Part shown: positions 8,307 to 15,358 of the stretch, one piece after another
How positions within the stretch are numbered: position 1 is the stretch's first letter
How the letters are laid out: each line of letters opens with the position of its first letter
DNA from: CAZUVM01 sp964623885
Lineage (GTDB): Bacteria > Verrucomicrobiota > Verrucomicrobiia > Limisphaerales > UBA8199
NCBI GenBank assembly: GCA_964623885.1
Contig: CAZUVM010000091.1
Location: 1-40,327 of the forward strand
Reading direction: 5' to 3'
Length of the DNA stretch: 40,327 nt
Program-made: the position numbers and the translations under genes
The notes under the pieces: model-generated
The model's database searches: none
The model's input: the letters and a program-made list of their open reading frames with translations, nothing else
What the model was told of the DNA's origin: nothing

Positions 8307-9614
8307 ATGACCGCCTCTCAGGTGCTGCGCCCCATCGGCTTCCGGCCGGAGGAAATATCGGCCATGGTCAACGAAATGGTTGTCGAGCAGCATGCCGAGG
8401 AGGCCGCCTTTCTCTGGGGCCAACGTGACCGTGCCGTCACCGCTCCCAATTTCCGCCTCAAAGACCTCGCTCGCCTGGACGAACGTGTCGAGGCGCATCT
8501 CGATGGGCTGCGCGTGGCCGGGCAGTTCGGCTGGAAATTGTGCGAGCAGGCACTCGCAGAACCTGGACCGGGCGAAGTGTTCGCTGCGGCTGTCCTTGCC
8601 TTCGGGGCTGGTGATCAAGAACGAATCGCGACGGTCCTGAGAGCCGCTTCGTCGAATCCAAAATTGCAGCGCGGTGTTGTTTCCGCGCTGGGATGGTTGC
8701 CTTTCGCAGAAACTGAAAGACTCCTCCCAATGTTGACGAGTTCGGATCAACCCGTCGCGCGCCGCATCGCAATTGCTGGCTGTGCCGTCCAGCGGCGCGA
8801 CCCAGGTCAGCAGTTGCTACAAGCGCTTTCGGATTCCGATCTCAAGGTCCGGGCGCGAGCCCTCAATGCCTGCGGCGAACTGGGAAAGTCCTCTGCACTG
8901 CGGACGATTTTGCAGAGTGTGTCCTCATCTGATGCTCCGTGTCGGTTTTTCTCCGCCTGGTCAGCCGCACGATTGGGAGATCGTTCAGCCCCGGTCCTAG
9001 GTACGCTCCGCGAATTTGCGGTCTCAACCGGCCAGTATTCTCAATGTGCCCTCGACATGGCTTTGAGGATTACGAGCATGGATGCGGCTAATGAATGGTA
9101 TCGTCAGCTCAGGGCGGATCCCGCCAAGTCAAGGATTGCCGCGACCGCTGCAGGCATCATTGGTGACCCAGCGCTAATCAATGACCTGCTTCAGCTTATG
9201 AAAGTCCCTGCTGCGGCGCGTCGCGCTGGCGCCGCTTTCGCTATGATTACCGGTGTGGATCTGGCTTATGCGGATCTGGACGCCGAGCCGCCTGCCGACT
9301 TTGAAGGGCAACCCACCGAGACTCCCGAGGGCGATATCGTAATGGACCCCGATCTGAACCTGCGCTGGCCGGCACCGGATCTGGTGGCCGCCTGGTGGAT
9401 GAAGAACGCCGCCGGTTTTACGTCGGGGAAGCGGTATCTCCTTGGGAAAGAAATCACCGAAGCCGTATGCCTGGACATGCTGGCTAAAGGCTATCAACCC
9501 CAGCGGATTGCAGCCGCGCTCGAGTTGGGACTTCGGCAGCCAAGCCGGCCCTTGTTTGAAATCAGGGCGAGGGCAAATCAGCAAACCAAAGCCTTGCAAT
9601 CATGGAACTCGTAA
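8307..9614 (+). CDS. TIGR02270-family HEAT-repeat-like protein
   Basis: This 435-residue protein is mostly alpha-helical. An N-terminal segment (residues 15-60, MVVEQHAEEAAFLWGQRDRAV) precedes several HEAT-like helical pairs (GWLPFAETERLLPMLTSS, SDLKVRARALNACGELG and similar) in residues 110-280. A WxxPD-type block near 350 (RWPAPDLVAAWW) leads into the C-terminal helices. The pattern fits TIGR02270, a family encoded next to VgrG and DUF2169 genes whose biochemical role is unknown; a scaffold or loading chaperone is plausible. The ATG of the next gene lies inside its last codons (13-base overlap), which indicates translational coupling. No signal peptide is visible. Confidence 0.82.
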   Translation: MTASQVLRPIGFRPEEISAMVNEMVVEQHAEEAAFLWGQRDRAVTAPNFRLKDLARLDERVEAHLDGLRVAGQFGWKLCEQALAEPGPGEVFAAAVLAFGAGDQERIATVLRAASSNPKLQRGVVSALGWLPFAETERLLPMLTSSDQPVARRIAIAGCAVQRRDPGQQLLQALSDSDLKVRARALNACGELGKSSALRTILQSVSSSDAPCRFFSAWSAARLGDRSAPVLGTLREFAVSTGQYSQCALDMALRITSMDAANEWYRQLRADPAKSRIAATAAGIIGDPALINDLLQLMKVPAAARRAGAAFAMITGVDLAYADLDAEPPADFEGQPTETPEGDIVMDPDLNLRWPAPDLVAAWWMKNAAGFTSGKRYLLGKEITEAVCLDMLAKGYQPQRIAAALELGLRQPSRPLFEIRARANQQTKALQSWNS

Positions 9615-10711
9615 ACGGAACCAGCGGCCCGGCGGCTTGGACGTTAGGCTTCCAGTCAGATGGACGTGAGTTGCTGATCGTTGCTGTCAAAGCGACGTAC
9701 AACATTCCTGTGGGCACTGAGGAACCGACGCTGGCCGCCGAACAAGCGCCGCTGGTTCAGGCCGACGAATTCACCGGCGAGCCTGGGTTTTCGGCGGTGC
9801 GCTACGAGACAGACTTCGCCCATGTTAAGCCAATGTGCGACGTGATCCTTAACGGCTCGGCGTACGCTCCTCATGGCGAACCGACAGCTAAAGTCTTGGT
9901 GAGTCTCGAAATCGGTCCGGTCAAGAAGAGGTTTCAAATAACCGGCAGCCGGTTTTACGACAAAGTACTATTTCTGGTCCGGCCTTCTCTTCCGGCGCGC
10001 TTCGTCAAGCTGCCCATTTCCTACGACAAGGCTTACGGTGGGACCGACCGGGCTGCCAATAATCCTAACAAAGTCAAAACGTATCTCCCGAATCCGGTGG
10101 GCGTGGGCTATTACCCCCTCACCAGCAGCAAAGCTTTGGTTGGCAAGTCGCTTCCCACCACCTGTGAGCCAGGTCGACTCTGCACCTCGCGAAGGGGTGG
10201 CTATCGGCCCATGGCCCTTGGCGCCATCGGCCGCAACCACAAAGCACGCCTGCGCTATGCTGGGACCTATGACAAGGAATGGATCCAGAATCGATCACCG
10301 TTCTGGCCTAAGGATTTCGATTATCGCTACTTTCAATGCGCTCCGCCCGACCAGCAAATGCCCCACCTTGTGGGGGGGGAGGAAATCAAACTTGAGAACC
10401 TGTCGCCGGAAGGTTCAAAACGGTTCCGCGTTCCAAACACCGAATTGCCCGTCGTTTTCATCGCTCACCGTGGCATGGACCAGCGAGTCAAGGCGGTATG
10501 CGATACCCTGGTTATCGAGCCCGATGAAAAGCGCTTCATGCTCTCCTGGCGAGTCGCCTTTCCCTTACGCCGAAATATGTTTGAACTGAAGCAAATTATT
10601 GTGGGAGAGATGCCGCGCAGCTGTTACCGAGCACAGCGCGAGCAACGGACCGGGAAGAAACATTACGCCAGCTTGGAAGAGCTGATTCAGTCTAAACGAG
10701 GCCCAAAATGA
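9602..10711 (+). CDS. DUF2169 family effector adaptor
   Basis: This 369-residue protein begins with the typical DUF2169 opening (GPAAWTLGFQSDGRELLIVAVKATY) and contains PISYDKAYGGTD, NPVGVGYY and the later block CAPPDQQMPHLVGGEEIKLENL, all characteristic of the family. DUF2169 proteins sit beside PAAR-like toxins, and in Agrobacterium a member is needed for loading a PAAR-linked DNase effector onto its VgrG. By analogy this one probably connects the DUF4150 toxin encoded at 11756 to the VgrG encoded at 5490. The start overlaps the previous gene by 13 bases. No signal peptide is seen, consistent with a cytoplasmic adaptor. Family is secure; the partner is inferred from position. Confidence 0.92.
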   Translation: MELVNGTSGPAAWTLGFQSDGRELLIVAVKATYNIPVGTEEPTLAAEQAPLVQADEFTGEPGFSAVRYETDFAHVKPMCDVILNGSAYAPHGEPTAKVLVSLEIGPVKKRFQITGSRFYDKVLFLVRPSLPARFVKLPISYDKAYGGTDRAANNPNKVKTYLPNPVGVGYYPLTSSKALVGKSLPTTCEPGRLCTSRRGGYRPMALGAIGRNHKARLRYAGTYDKEWIQNRSPFWPKDFDYRYFQCAPPDQQMPHLVGGEEIKLENLSPEGSKRFRVPNTELPVVFIAHRGMDQRVKAVCDTLVIEPDEKRFMLSWRVAFPLRRNMFELKQIIVGEMPRSCYRAQREQRTGKKHYASLEELIQSKRGPK

Positions 10712-10715
10712 CAGG

Positions 10716-11756
10716 ATGAGTCGCTTGGCAATTAAAGCAACGGGTATGGTTACGAGTGTGGGTTTCAGCGCACCGTCAAGTTGCGCCGCCATGCGCGCTG
10801 GTGTCAGCGGCGTCGGCAAGGCTAACTTGTGGGATGCAGAATCCGGGGAATACATCAACGCTGGCAAGGCGGCTCTCCCTCAGTGGTGGGAAGGTCTCGG
10901 AAAGCTGGCCGATTTGGTGGCCCCAGCCATCCGCGAATGCCTCCAAGCCGCTGCGCCGGCGCCTGCACAGGTGCCCATCTTGCTTGGTGTTCCGAACAAA
11001 GGTCGGCCCCACAGGATGGCTGGCATCGAGGAACAGCTTTTGGAAGAGGTGGAGTTCCGGTTGAGTGTTCCCCATAACCCGCACTCCATGGTAATCCCCA
11101 AAGAAAGGGTATCCGGTGTCGTCGCCATCAACGAAACACGAAAAATTATTGAGACCGGTCGCGCCTCGGTTTGTGTAATCGCCGGAGTGGACAGCTTTCT
11201 TCAACAGCCGGTCGTAGAGGCCTATATGGAAAAACGGCGTATTCTGACACTAGGCAATTCCAATGGTTTTATTCCGGGAGAGGCCGGATGCGCGGTTCTC
11301 ATTGGCATGGCTGGTGACACCGACCAGAGCGAGCTTGAGATCCTGGGGATCAGCCTGGCCCGCGAGGAAGCAACCATCGAATCCGACAAGCCCTTCCGCG
11401 GGGAGGGGATGACTGAAGCGGTTCGATCGGCGCTGGCTGGGGCGGGTGTGGAAATGCGAGAAACCTCCTGGCGGATCACCGATTTGAACGGAGAACACTA
11501 TAAGTTCCACGAAGCTTCCTTGATCGAGGGTCGCCTTTTCTCGAAACGTGCCGAGGGCCTTTACGATTTGTGGCATCCGAACGAGTATCTGGGGGACATT
11601 GGCGCGGCGATTGTCCCGTGTGTGTTGGCAGTGGCTTTACACTCCGGACAGAAAGGCTACGCCCCCGGTCCCCGCGCCCTTTGTCATTTCAGCAACGATG
11701 ACGGAGAACGGGCCGCCGTCGTTACCAACTTTAAACCCAAAGGAGGGAATCGCTAA
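10716..11756 (+). CDS. Ketosynthase-fold protein lacking catalytic residues
   Basis: This 346-residue protein keeps the outline of a beta-ketoacyl synthase: an N-terminal MSRLAIKATGMVTSVG, the helix after the nucleophile elbow (SGVVAINETRKIIETGRA, residues 133-150) leading to VIAGVDSF, and the FIPGEAGCAVLIG block (185-197). By eye alignment the nucleophilic Cys position is Arg131 within ERVSG. The usual GHxxxA histidine appears as Asp294 in LGDIGAA, while a Glu-His pair survives at 260-261. It is therefore probably not a fatty-acid condensing enzyme. Similar degenerate ketosynthases are encoded in other VgrG/DUF2169/DUF4150 cassettes, perhaps as structural or chaperone parts. It lies 4 bases after the DUF2169 gene, and its final base coincides with the first base of the DUF4150 gene's ATG. 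Confidence 0.85.
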   Translation: MSRLAIKATGMVTSVGFSAPSSCAAMRAGVSGVGKANLWDAESGEYINAGKAALPQWWEGLGKLADLVAPAIRECLQAAAPAPAQVPILLGVPNKGRPHRMAGIEEQLLEEVEFRLSVPHNPHSMVIPKERVSGVVAINETRKIIETGRASVCVIAGVDSFLQQPVVEAYMEKRRILTLGNSNGFIPGEAGCAVLIGMAGDTDQSELEILGISLAREEATIESDKPFRGEGMTEAVRSALAGAGVEMRETSWRITDLNGEHYKFHEASLIEGRLFSKRAEGLYDLWHPNEYLGDIGAAIVPCVLAVALHSGQKGYAPGPRALCHFSNDDGERAAVVTNFKPKGGNR

Positions 11757-12742
11757 TGGGCGCTAACGTCTTTGCGAACGGCATGGAGGTCGCCTGCGAA
11801 AAGTCTTCCAATCAGTCCATCGCTGCCATGCCGGACGTCTGTCTCTCTCCTCCTTCTCCGCCCGCCGGACCCGTCCCGATTCCCTACCCCAATTTCTCGG
11901 CTGCCTCGGACACGACCGACGGCACCACTACCGTCAAGATTGCCGGAGGTCAGGCCGGGATTAAGAATAAAAGCAGTTATAAACAAAGCAAAGGCGACGA
12001 GGCCGCCACCAAGAGCCTCGGCATGGGCGTCGTTACCGCCACAATCCAAGGAAAAACGTATTTCGCAGCTTGGTCCTCGGACGTTAAACTTGAAGGCGAA
12101 AACGCCATCAGGCTTTCTGACCTGACCACGCATAATCATGCCAGCACTCCCCAAAACAGTGGTAGTACGACCGCCAGCACGGGGACCTTTACGCCGGGTT
12201 CTCGCGAAGTAAGCTGCGAGGAACTCACAGATGATGCCAAAGCGGCCAAGAAAAAGTCTCGCTCGGGCAAGCACAAACCTGGCAGAACCTTCGCCGCCGG
12301 CCAGTACAACCCCCCCAGTGGCGCTGGGCAACGAACAACCTCTTCCAGCCATATGTCCGAGATCAAGAACAAAGCTGGAATGGCTAAGGGGCGGAAAGAT
12401 GACAACGAATTCAAGGAAACGGAAATGTGCGCCGCCGGCAAGGAGAAGTTGCGGAAGCATAAAAAGAAAGGGACCAAGTACGTGGATTGGGGGCGAAGCG
12501 ATAACCAGGGCGGGATGTGCCACGCGGAGTCTCGAATCATCGAGTCTGTCTTTGCGACCTTTGGCAAGAACCCTGGCGGTACCCTCACATTCAGCATCCG
12601 GCAGAAGAAGTCCAATGGCGATATGCTTGATGAACCTTGCGAGGATCATTGTCAGGACATGTTGTGTGCCGCGCAGGAATGCGACATTAAAATCAAGATC
12701 TGTAAGGATGGTAAACCGGAGAACCTGGAATGCCGAGAGTAG
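11756..12742 (+). CDS. PAAR-like (DUF4150) protein with C-terminal deaminase-type toxin domain
   Basis: Residues 1-130 form a DUF4150 PAAR-like spike tip (GANVFANGMEVACEKSS, SPPSPPAGPVPIPYPNFS, KIKNKSSYKQSKGDE-type block, GKTYFAAWSSDV). A Thr/Ser-rich then Lys-rich linker spans about 131-215. The C-terminal 110 residues carry the two signatures of the deaminase superfamily: H256-A257-E258 in GMCHAESRII and P294-C295-x3-C299 in EPCEDHCQDML. Between them is a predicted strand (GGTLTFSIR), and a further strand follows (CDIKIKIC). These motifs hold the catalytic zinc and proton-shuttle Glu. The inferred product is a spike-tip effector that deaminates a nucleic acid or nucleotide in a target cell. 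The Cys spacing is three rather than the common two, so His298 could alternatively be a ligand. PAAR-like domain certain; deaminase domain likely. Confidence 0.85.
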   Translation: MGANVFANGMEVACEKSSNQSIAAMPDVCLSPPSPPAGPVPIPYPNFSAASDTTDGTTTVKIAGGQAGIKNKSSYKQSKGDEAATKSLGMGVVTATIQGKTYFAAWSSDVKLEGENAIRLSDLTTHNHASTPQNSGSTTASTGTFTPGSREVSCEELTDDAKAAKKKSRSGKHKPGRTFAAGQYNPPSGAGQRTTSSSHMSEIKNKAGMAKGRKDDNEFKETEMCAAGKEKLRKHKKKGTKYVDWGRSDNQGGMCHAESRIIESVFATFGKNPGGTLTFSIRQKKSNGDMLDEPCEDHCQDMLCAAQECDIKIKICKDGKPENLECRE

Positions 12743-12793
12743 GAAGTGCATGGGGACCGAGCAGATCGAAACCATTAGCCCAAAAGGAAAACC

Positions 12794-13486
12794 ATGCTGG
12801 AAATACCGACGTACATCAAAGAGGCCGAGGTGCAAAAGGCACCGCTCACTTACGAGTGGGACAGTGACAATGATCGAAACCATTGGGCCGCTGCGGTACC
12901 GGCTCTCGAAAGAAAGATAGGGAAAGTTGAACACCGCTCCGTCGTTTTGTTTTGCGCCGGCACCGCCGGGTGGATCGCGTGGCGGCTCAGTGGACATACG
13001 GACGACCCGTCGCTCTTCAACTGTATTGAAGCAACCTATGCCAGCGTGGTTGACTGGCGGTATTTCAATCGGCCAAAAAAATTCAAGATCGGCAAGGGGC
13101 CGATTCAGGGGCCAAAAGAAGTCGCCATCTATCTGCTGGCGAAAAGTGTGGATCGAGCGGGCCGAGGGATGTACGTGGCCGACATTGGCGGCTTTCTGTG
13201 CAAGCTCGTTGAGCACGTGCTTCCGGGTTCCGTGAAACCCTTCCGCGCCTGGCGGGATGAAGTTCTCGACCGACTCCGCAAGCTTGAACCGCACCATCCC
13301 GATAAGCCAACGGGGAATCCGGTGCCCAGAGAGATTTTAAATCCGGGCGCGGAATTCAAACGATCGGACTTGCCCAAACTCCTGGCCGCATTTGTTAGAA
13401 CGCTTGATTACAAGAAGAACCCGTACCTTAGCCCTCCGGATAAAATGGCTGCCAACGGGTTTAAAGGAGTGCCTTACAAGGGCTAG
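12794..13486 (+). CDS. Putative immunity protein 1 (unknown family)
   Basis: I do not recognise the family of this 230-residue protein. It begins MLEIPTYIKEAEVQ, has no signal peptide or membrane segment, and is rich in aromatic and charged residues. It follows the toxin gene by 51 bases with a good Shine-Dalgarno (AGGAAA) ahead of its ATG. It is a clear paralogue of the next gene. Shared blocks are IPxYxxEA...LxYEW at the N-terminus, F-x2-W-R-[DE]-x-V-L-x-R-L-R-x-L near the centre, G-x-x-VPRExLxP, and NPxLxxPxxM...GFxGxPY at the C-terminus. A soluble protein encoded directly after a deaminase-type toxin is usually its immunity factor, and that is the inference here. It could instead be an effector chaperone or a second adaptor. 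Confidence 0.8.
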   Translation: MLEIPTYIKEAEVQKAPLTYEWDSDNDRNHWAAAVPALERKIGKVEHRSVVLFCAGTAGWIAWRLSGHTDDPSLFNCIEATYASVVDWRYFNRPKKFKIGKGPIQGPKEVAIYLLAKSVDRAGRGMYVADIGGFLCKLVEHVLPGSVKPFRAWRDEVLDRLRKLEPHHPDKPTGNPVPREILNPGAEFKRSDLPKLLAAFVRTLDYKKNPYLSPPDKMAANGFKGVPYKG

Positions 13487-13514
13487 CGCGTTTTCCCGAA
13501 AGGAAGAAAATCGG

Positions 13515-14246
13515 ATGTCCCTGTCCATACCAAAATACGTCGCTGAGGCCGGAATCCAGGACCGGTCGTTGAAGTACGAGTGGGACGACTGGCATCTGGA
13601 AGAGATATTCGATTCAGAGACCGAAGTGTTTCATGCACGGATGCGGGAGGTCTCCTTCCGGGCAAACATCGCCTTCACTAATGCCTGTGGCGAGTGGATC
13701 ATTCATCGTTACGATCTCCTTTCCACCGATCCGGTGCCCCTCCAGAATATCGAGGCCGCGTGGGCCGGCACCATCGATCCCGCTTACGCCGTGTATTGGG
13801 AACCACCGGATGAAAAGTGGCTCGGCCCGATCCGAGGCGCTCTCTCGTTGGCCATCATATTTGCTCTTGAGGCTAGCGGCGATGCGTTCCAGTACACGGA
13901 TCCCGCGGTGAGTGCTTACCGCTCTTCCAACCTTGCCGAGCACATCATGCCCGCGCCTCAGACCTTTCAAGAATGGCGCGAGCGTGTATTAAAACGACTT
14001 CGGACACTTTATCCTCTTAACGAAGACGACCCGCTCGGGGATGTCGTACCTCGGGAAGCCTTGGACCCTGATTTTGATTTCAACCCCGAGATGACCCAAA
14101 ATTTGGTTCAAACGTACTTGGACCATCTCGATCCCCGCCTGAACCCATTTCTACGCGCTCCTCAGCAAATGCTTACTTCTGGTTTTGTAGGAACCCCTTA
14201 TCGTTTCGATATTGAAGCAGACCGCGTAACCCGCCATGACTATTGA
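13515..14246 (+). CDS. Putative immunity protein 2, paralogue of the preceding gene
   Basis: This 243-residue protein is unrecognised by family but clearly homologous to the product at 12794-13486: MSLSIPKYVAEAGIQ at the start, FQEWRERVLKRLRTLYP near residue 155, DVVPREALDP, and NPFLRAPQQMLTSGFVGTPYRF near the end. Similarity is moderate, so the duplication is not recent. The start chosen is ATG at 13515 with an AGGAAG Shine-Dalgarno 8 bases upstream. The frame is open upstream, but that part overlaps the previous gene in another frame. It is acidic in the middle and soluble, with no signal peptide. Likely role: immunity to the adjacent toxin, or an orphan immunity protein against a related toxin variant; inferred from position and paralogy only. 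Confidence 0.82.
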   Translation: MSLSIPKYVAEAGIQDRSLKYEWDDWHLEEIFDSETEVFHARMREVSFRANIAFTNACGEWIIHRYDLLSTDPVPLQNIEAAWAGTIDPAYAVYWEPPDEKWLGPIRGALSLAIIFALEASGDAFQYTDPAVSAYRSSNLAEHIMPAPQTFQEWRERVLKRLRTLYPLNEDDPLGDVVPREALDPDFDFNPEMTQNLVQTYLDHLDPRLNPFLRAPQQMLTSGFVGTPYRFDIEADRVTRHDY

Positions 14247-14285
14247 CGCAAAAAGCCCTTGGCCCGCGTCTCTAGCTGAATCCCC

Positions 14286-14468
14286 ATGAGAATTGCTCTG
14301 GCCATGGGTTTCTTTTTCCTCGCATTGGGGATTATATTCGGCTTTGCCGCCGGAAGTGATTACCGCGCGCAGAAGCGGTGGACACCTGCCGGCATTGCTC
14401 GCCGCCGGATTGCCGTGATTTTTACAATTGTCGGCCTGGCTTTGATCATATGGCAAACCACCTTGTAG
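14286..14468 (+). CDS. Small two-helix membrane protein
   Basis: This 60-residue frame encodes two hydrophobic helices (about residues 3-22 and 43-58) separated by a basic loop with DYRAQKRWTPAG and ARRR, a composition typical of real small inner-membrane proteins. It starts at ATG 14286, 39 bases after the second immunity candidate, without a clear Shine-Dalgarno. It belongs to no family I recognise. Its position between the immunity candidates and the metallopeptidase gene leaves open a role in protecting the membrane or periplasm, but nothing in the sequence shows this. Confidence 0.55.
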   Translation: MRIALAMGFFFLALGIIFGFAAGSDYRAQKRWTPAGIARRRIAVIFTIVGLALIIWQTTL

Positions 14469-14599
14469 CCAATTTCGCGAAGCGCCTGGAGTGCGGCGAA
14501 TTCCGCCGCTTTCGTTTCATGCCACCACCGCCGCACGCGATTGTCTACGTCCAAAACGATTCGCTTACGAGCACCTAACCTCTTACTGACTCAAAACCC

Positions 14600-15247
14600 A
14601 TGGGCAACATCATTCCAGGCGTAATCGGCCGTGACCCTTTTCCCCTGCCGGACGACTCGCGCGACCCCGGCGAATCCCCCGGTTCAAGCTGGACCGACCA
14701 AGGGCCGGTTGGCTTGGATACGGGCGGAGGAGGTTCGGGCAAGGCCAACCTGAAGATCACCGGCTGGCCGCGCAGCATTACCTGGGACGAGTTCAAGGAG
14801 CTTCCCGCACGGCCTTCGGGCGAAAACGAAGATGCCCAGATTCATTCAGAGGTGGATCAGCCGTCCGAAGTTGCCGTGGTCCGTGAAAACGGTGTGCTGC
14901 GCGTTTCGTCACTGACGGTGACCATTCGCACGGTCACTGAAGACGATTGGGTCGTGACCTCGCAAAAGAGCGCCGAATTGCTTAGCCACGAGCAGGGCCA
15001 CTATGACATTACGGGTTTGATGGGCCGCGATATGGGGAATGAAATCGTCGCTGCGCGCGCCAGCAGCAAAGACGATTTGCAGACGAAGGTTACGCAAATT
15101 ATCGAAAAATACGCTCAGCGCGCGAAAGACCTCTCAGCCCAGTACGACGAAGAAACAAACCATGGTCGAAACCGCGAAGCCCAGAAGAAGTGGGATGACA
15201 AGATTCGAAGTGCGATGCAGAGCGGTGCGCGCTTCACGGCGCCGTGA
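14600..15247 (+). CDS. DUF922-like HEXXH metallopeptidase, cassette-associated
   Basis: This 215-residue protein has a Pro/Gly/Asp-rich N-terminal 48 residues and then a domain resembling DUF922: ITWDEFKELPARP (residues 60-72), the zinc-peptidase motif LLSHEQGHYDIT (His130, Glu131, His134), and a C-terminal YDEETNHGRNREAQKKW block (182-198) that closes the family signature. DUF922 members are usually exported proteins, but no signal peptide is present here, so any export would need another route, such as the contractile apparatus encoded upstream. It is the last gene of the plus-strand cassette and could be a second effector or a processing protease. Peptidase fold likely; effector role is inference. 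Confidence 0.78.
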   Translation: MGNIIPGVIGRDPFPLPDDSRDPGESPGSSWTDQGPVGLDTGGGGSGKANLKITGWPRSITWDEFKELPARPSGENEDAQIHSEVDQPSEVAVVRENGVLRVSSLTVTIRTVTEDDWVVTSQKSAELLSHEQGHYDITGLMGRDMGNEIVAARASSKDDLQTKVTQIIEKYAQRAKDLSAQYDEETNHGRNREAQKKWDDKIRSAMQSGARFTAP

Positions 15248-15287
15248 TGCATGCCCAAGGTCCGACGAGCTCGCCGTCGTGGCCTCT

Positions 15288-15328
15288 GCAGGTTGGAAAC
15301 CTGCGATACAGCAGGCTCGGAGGCCTGC
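15288..15328. repeat. Tandem palindromic unit between convergent genes
   Basis: Two adjacent small palindromes share the GCAGG...CCTGC theme. The first has 7-base arms at 15288-15294 and 15298-15304 with a 3-base loop. The second has 6-base arms at 15311-15316 and 15323-15328 with a 6-base loop. Each is followed by a GATACAG- or GCTACGG-like tail. They lie between the convergent DUF922 gene and the minus-strand gene ending at 15359. This looks like a dispersed REP-type element that could also stop transcription from both sides; there is no T tract. Confidence 0.65.
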
Positions 15329-15358
15329 GCTACGGAGTCGGCGTGCTTGAAGATTGGA

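Noticed and set aside
10716..11756. Fatty-acid or polyketide condensing enzyme (FabB/FabF)
   Set aside because: The nucleophile Cys and a histidine are missing by eye alignment and the neighbours are effector-delivery genes.
12430..12742. Housekeeping cytidine or tRNA adenosine deaminase
   Set aside because: The domain is fused to a PAAR-like tip and lacks the surrounding sequence of CDA or TadA, so a toxin is the better reading.
11753..13297. 514-codon minus-strand frame across the DUF4150 toxin and first immunity gene
   Set aside because: Composition is that of an antisense shadow and it contradicts two well-supported plus-strand genes with Shine-Dalgarno sites.
5490..15247. Complete type VI secretion locus
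   Set aside because: No sheath, baseplate, membrane-complex or ClpV gene is found; only spike, adaptor and cargo genes are present.
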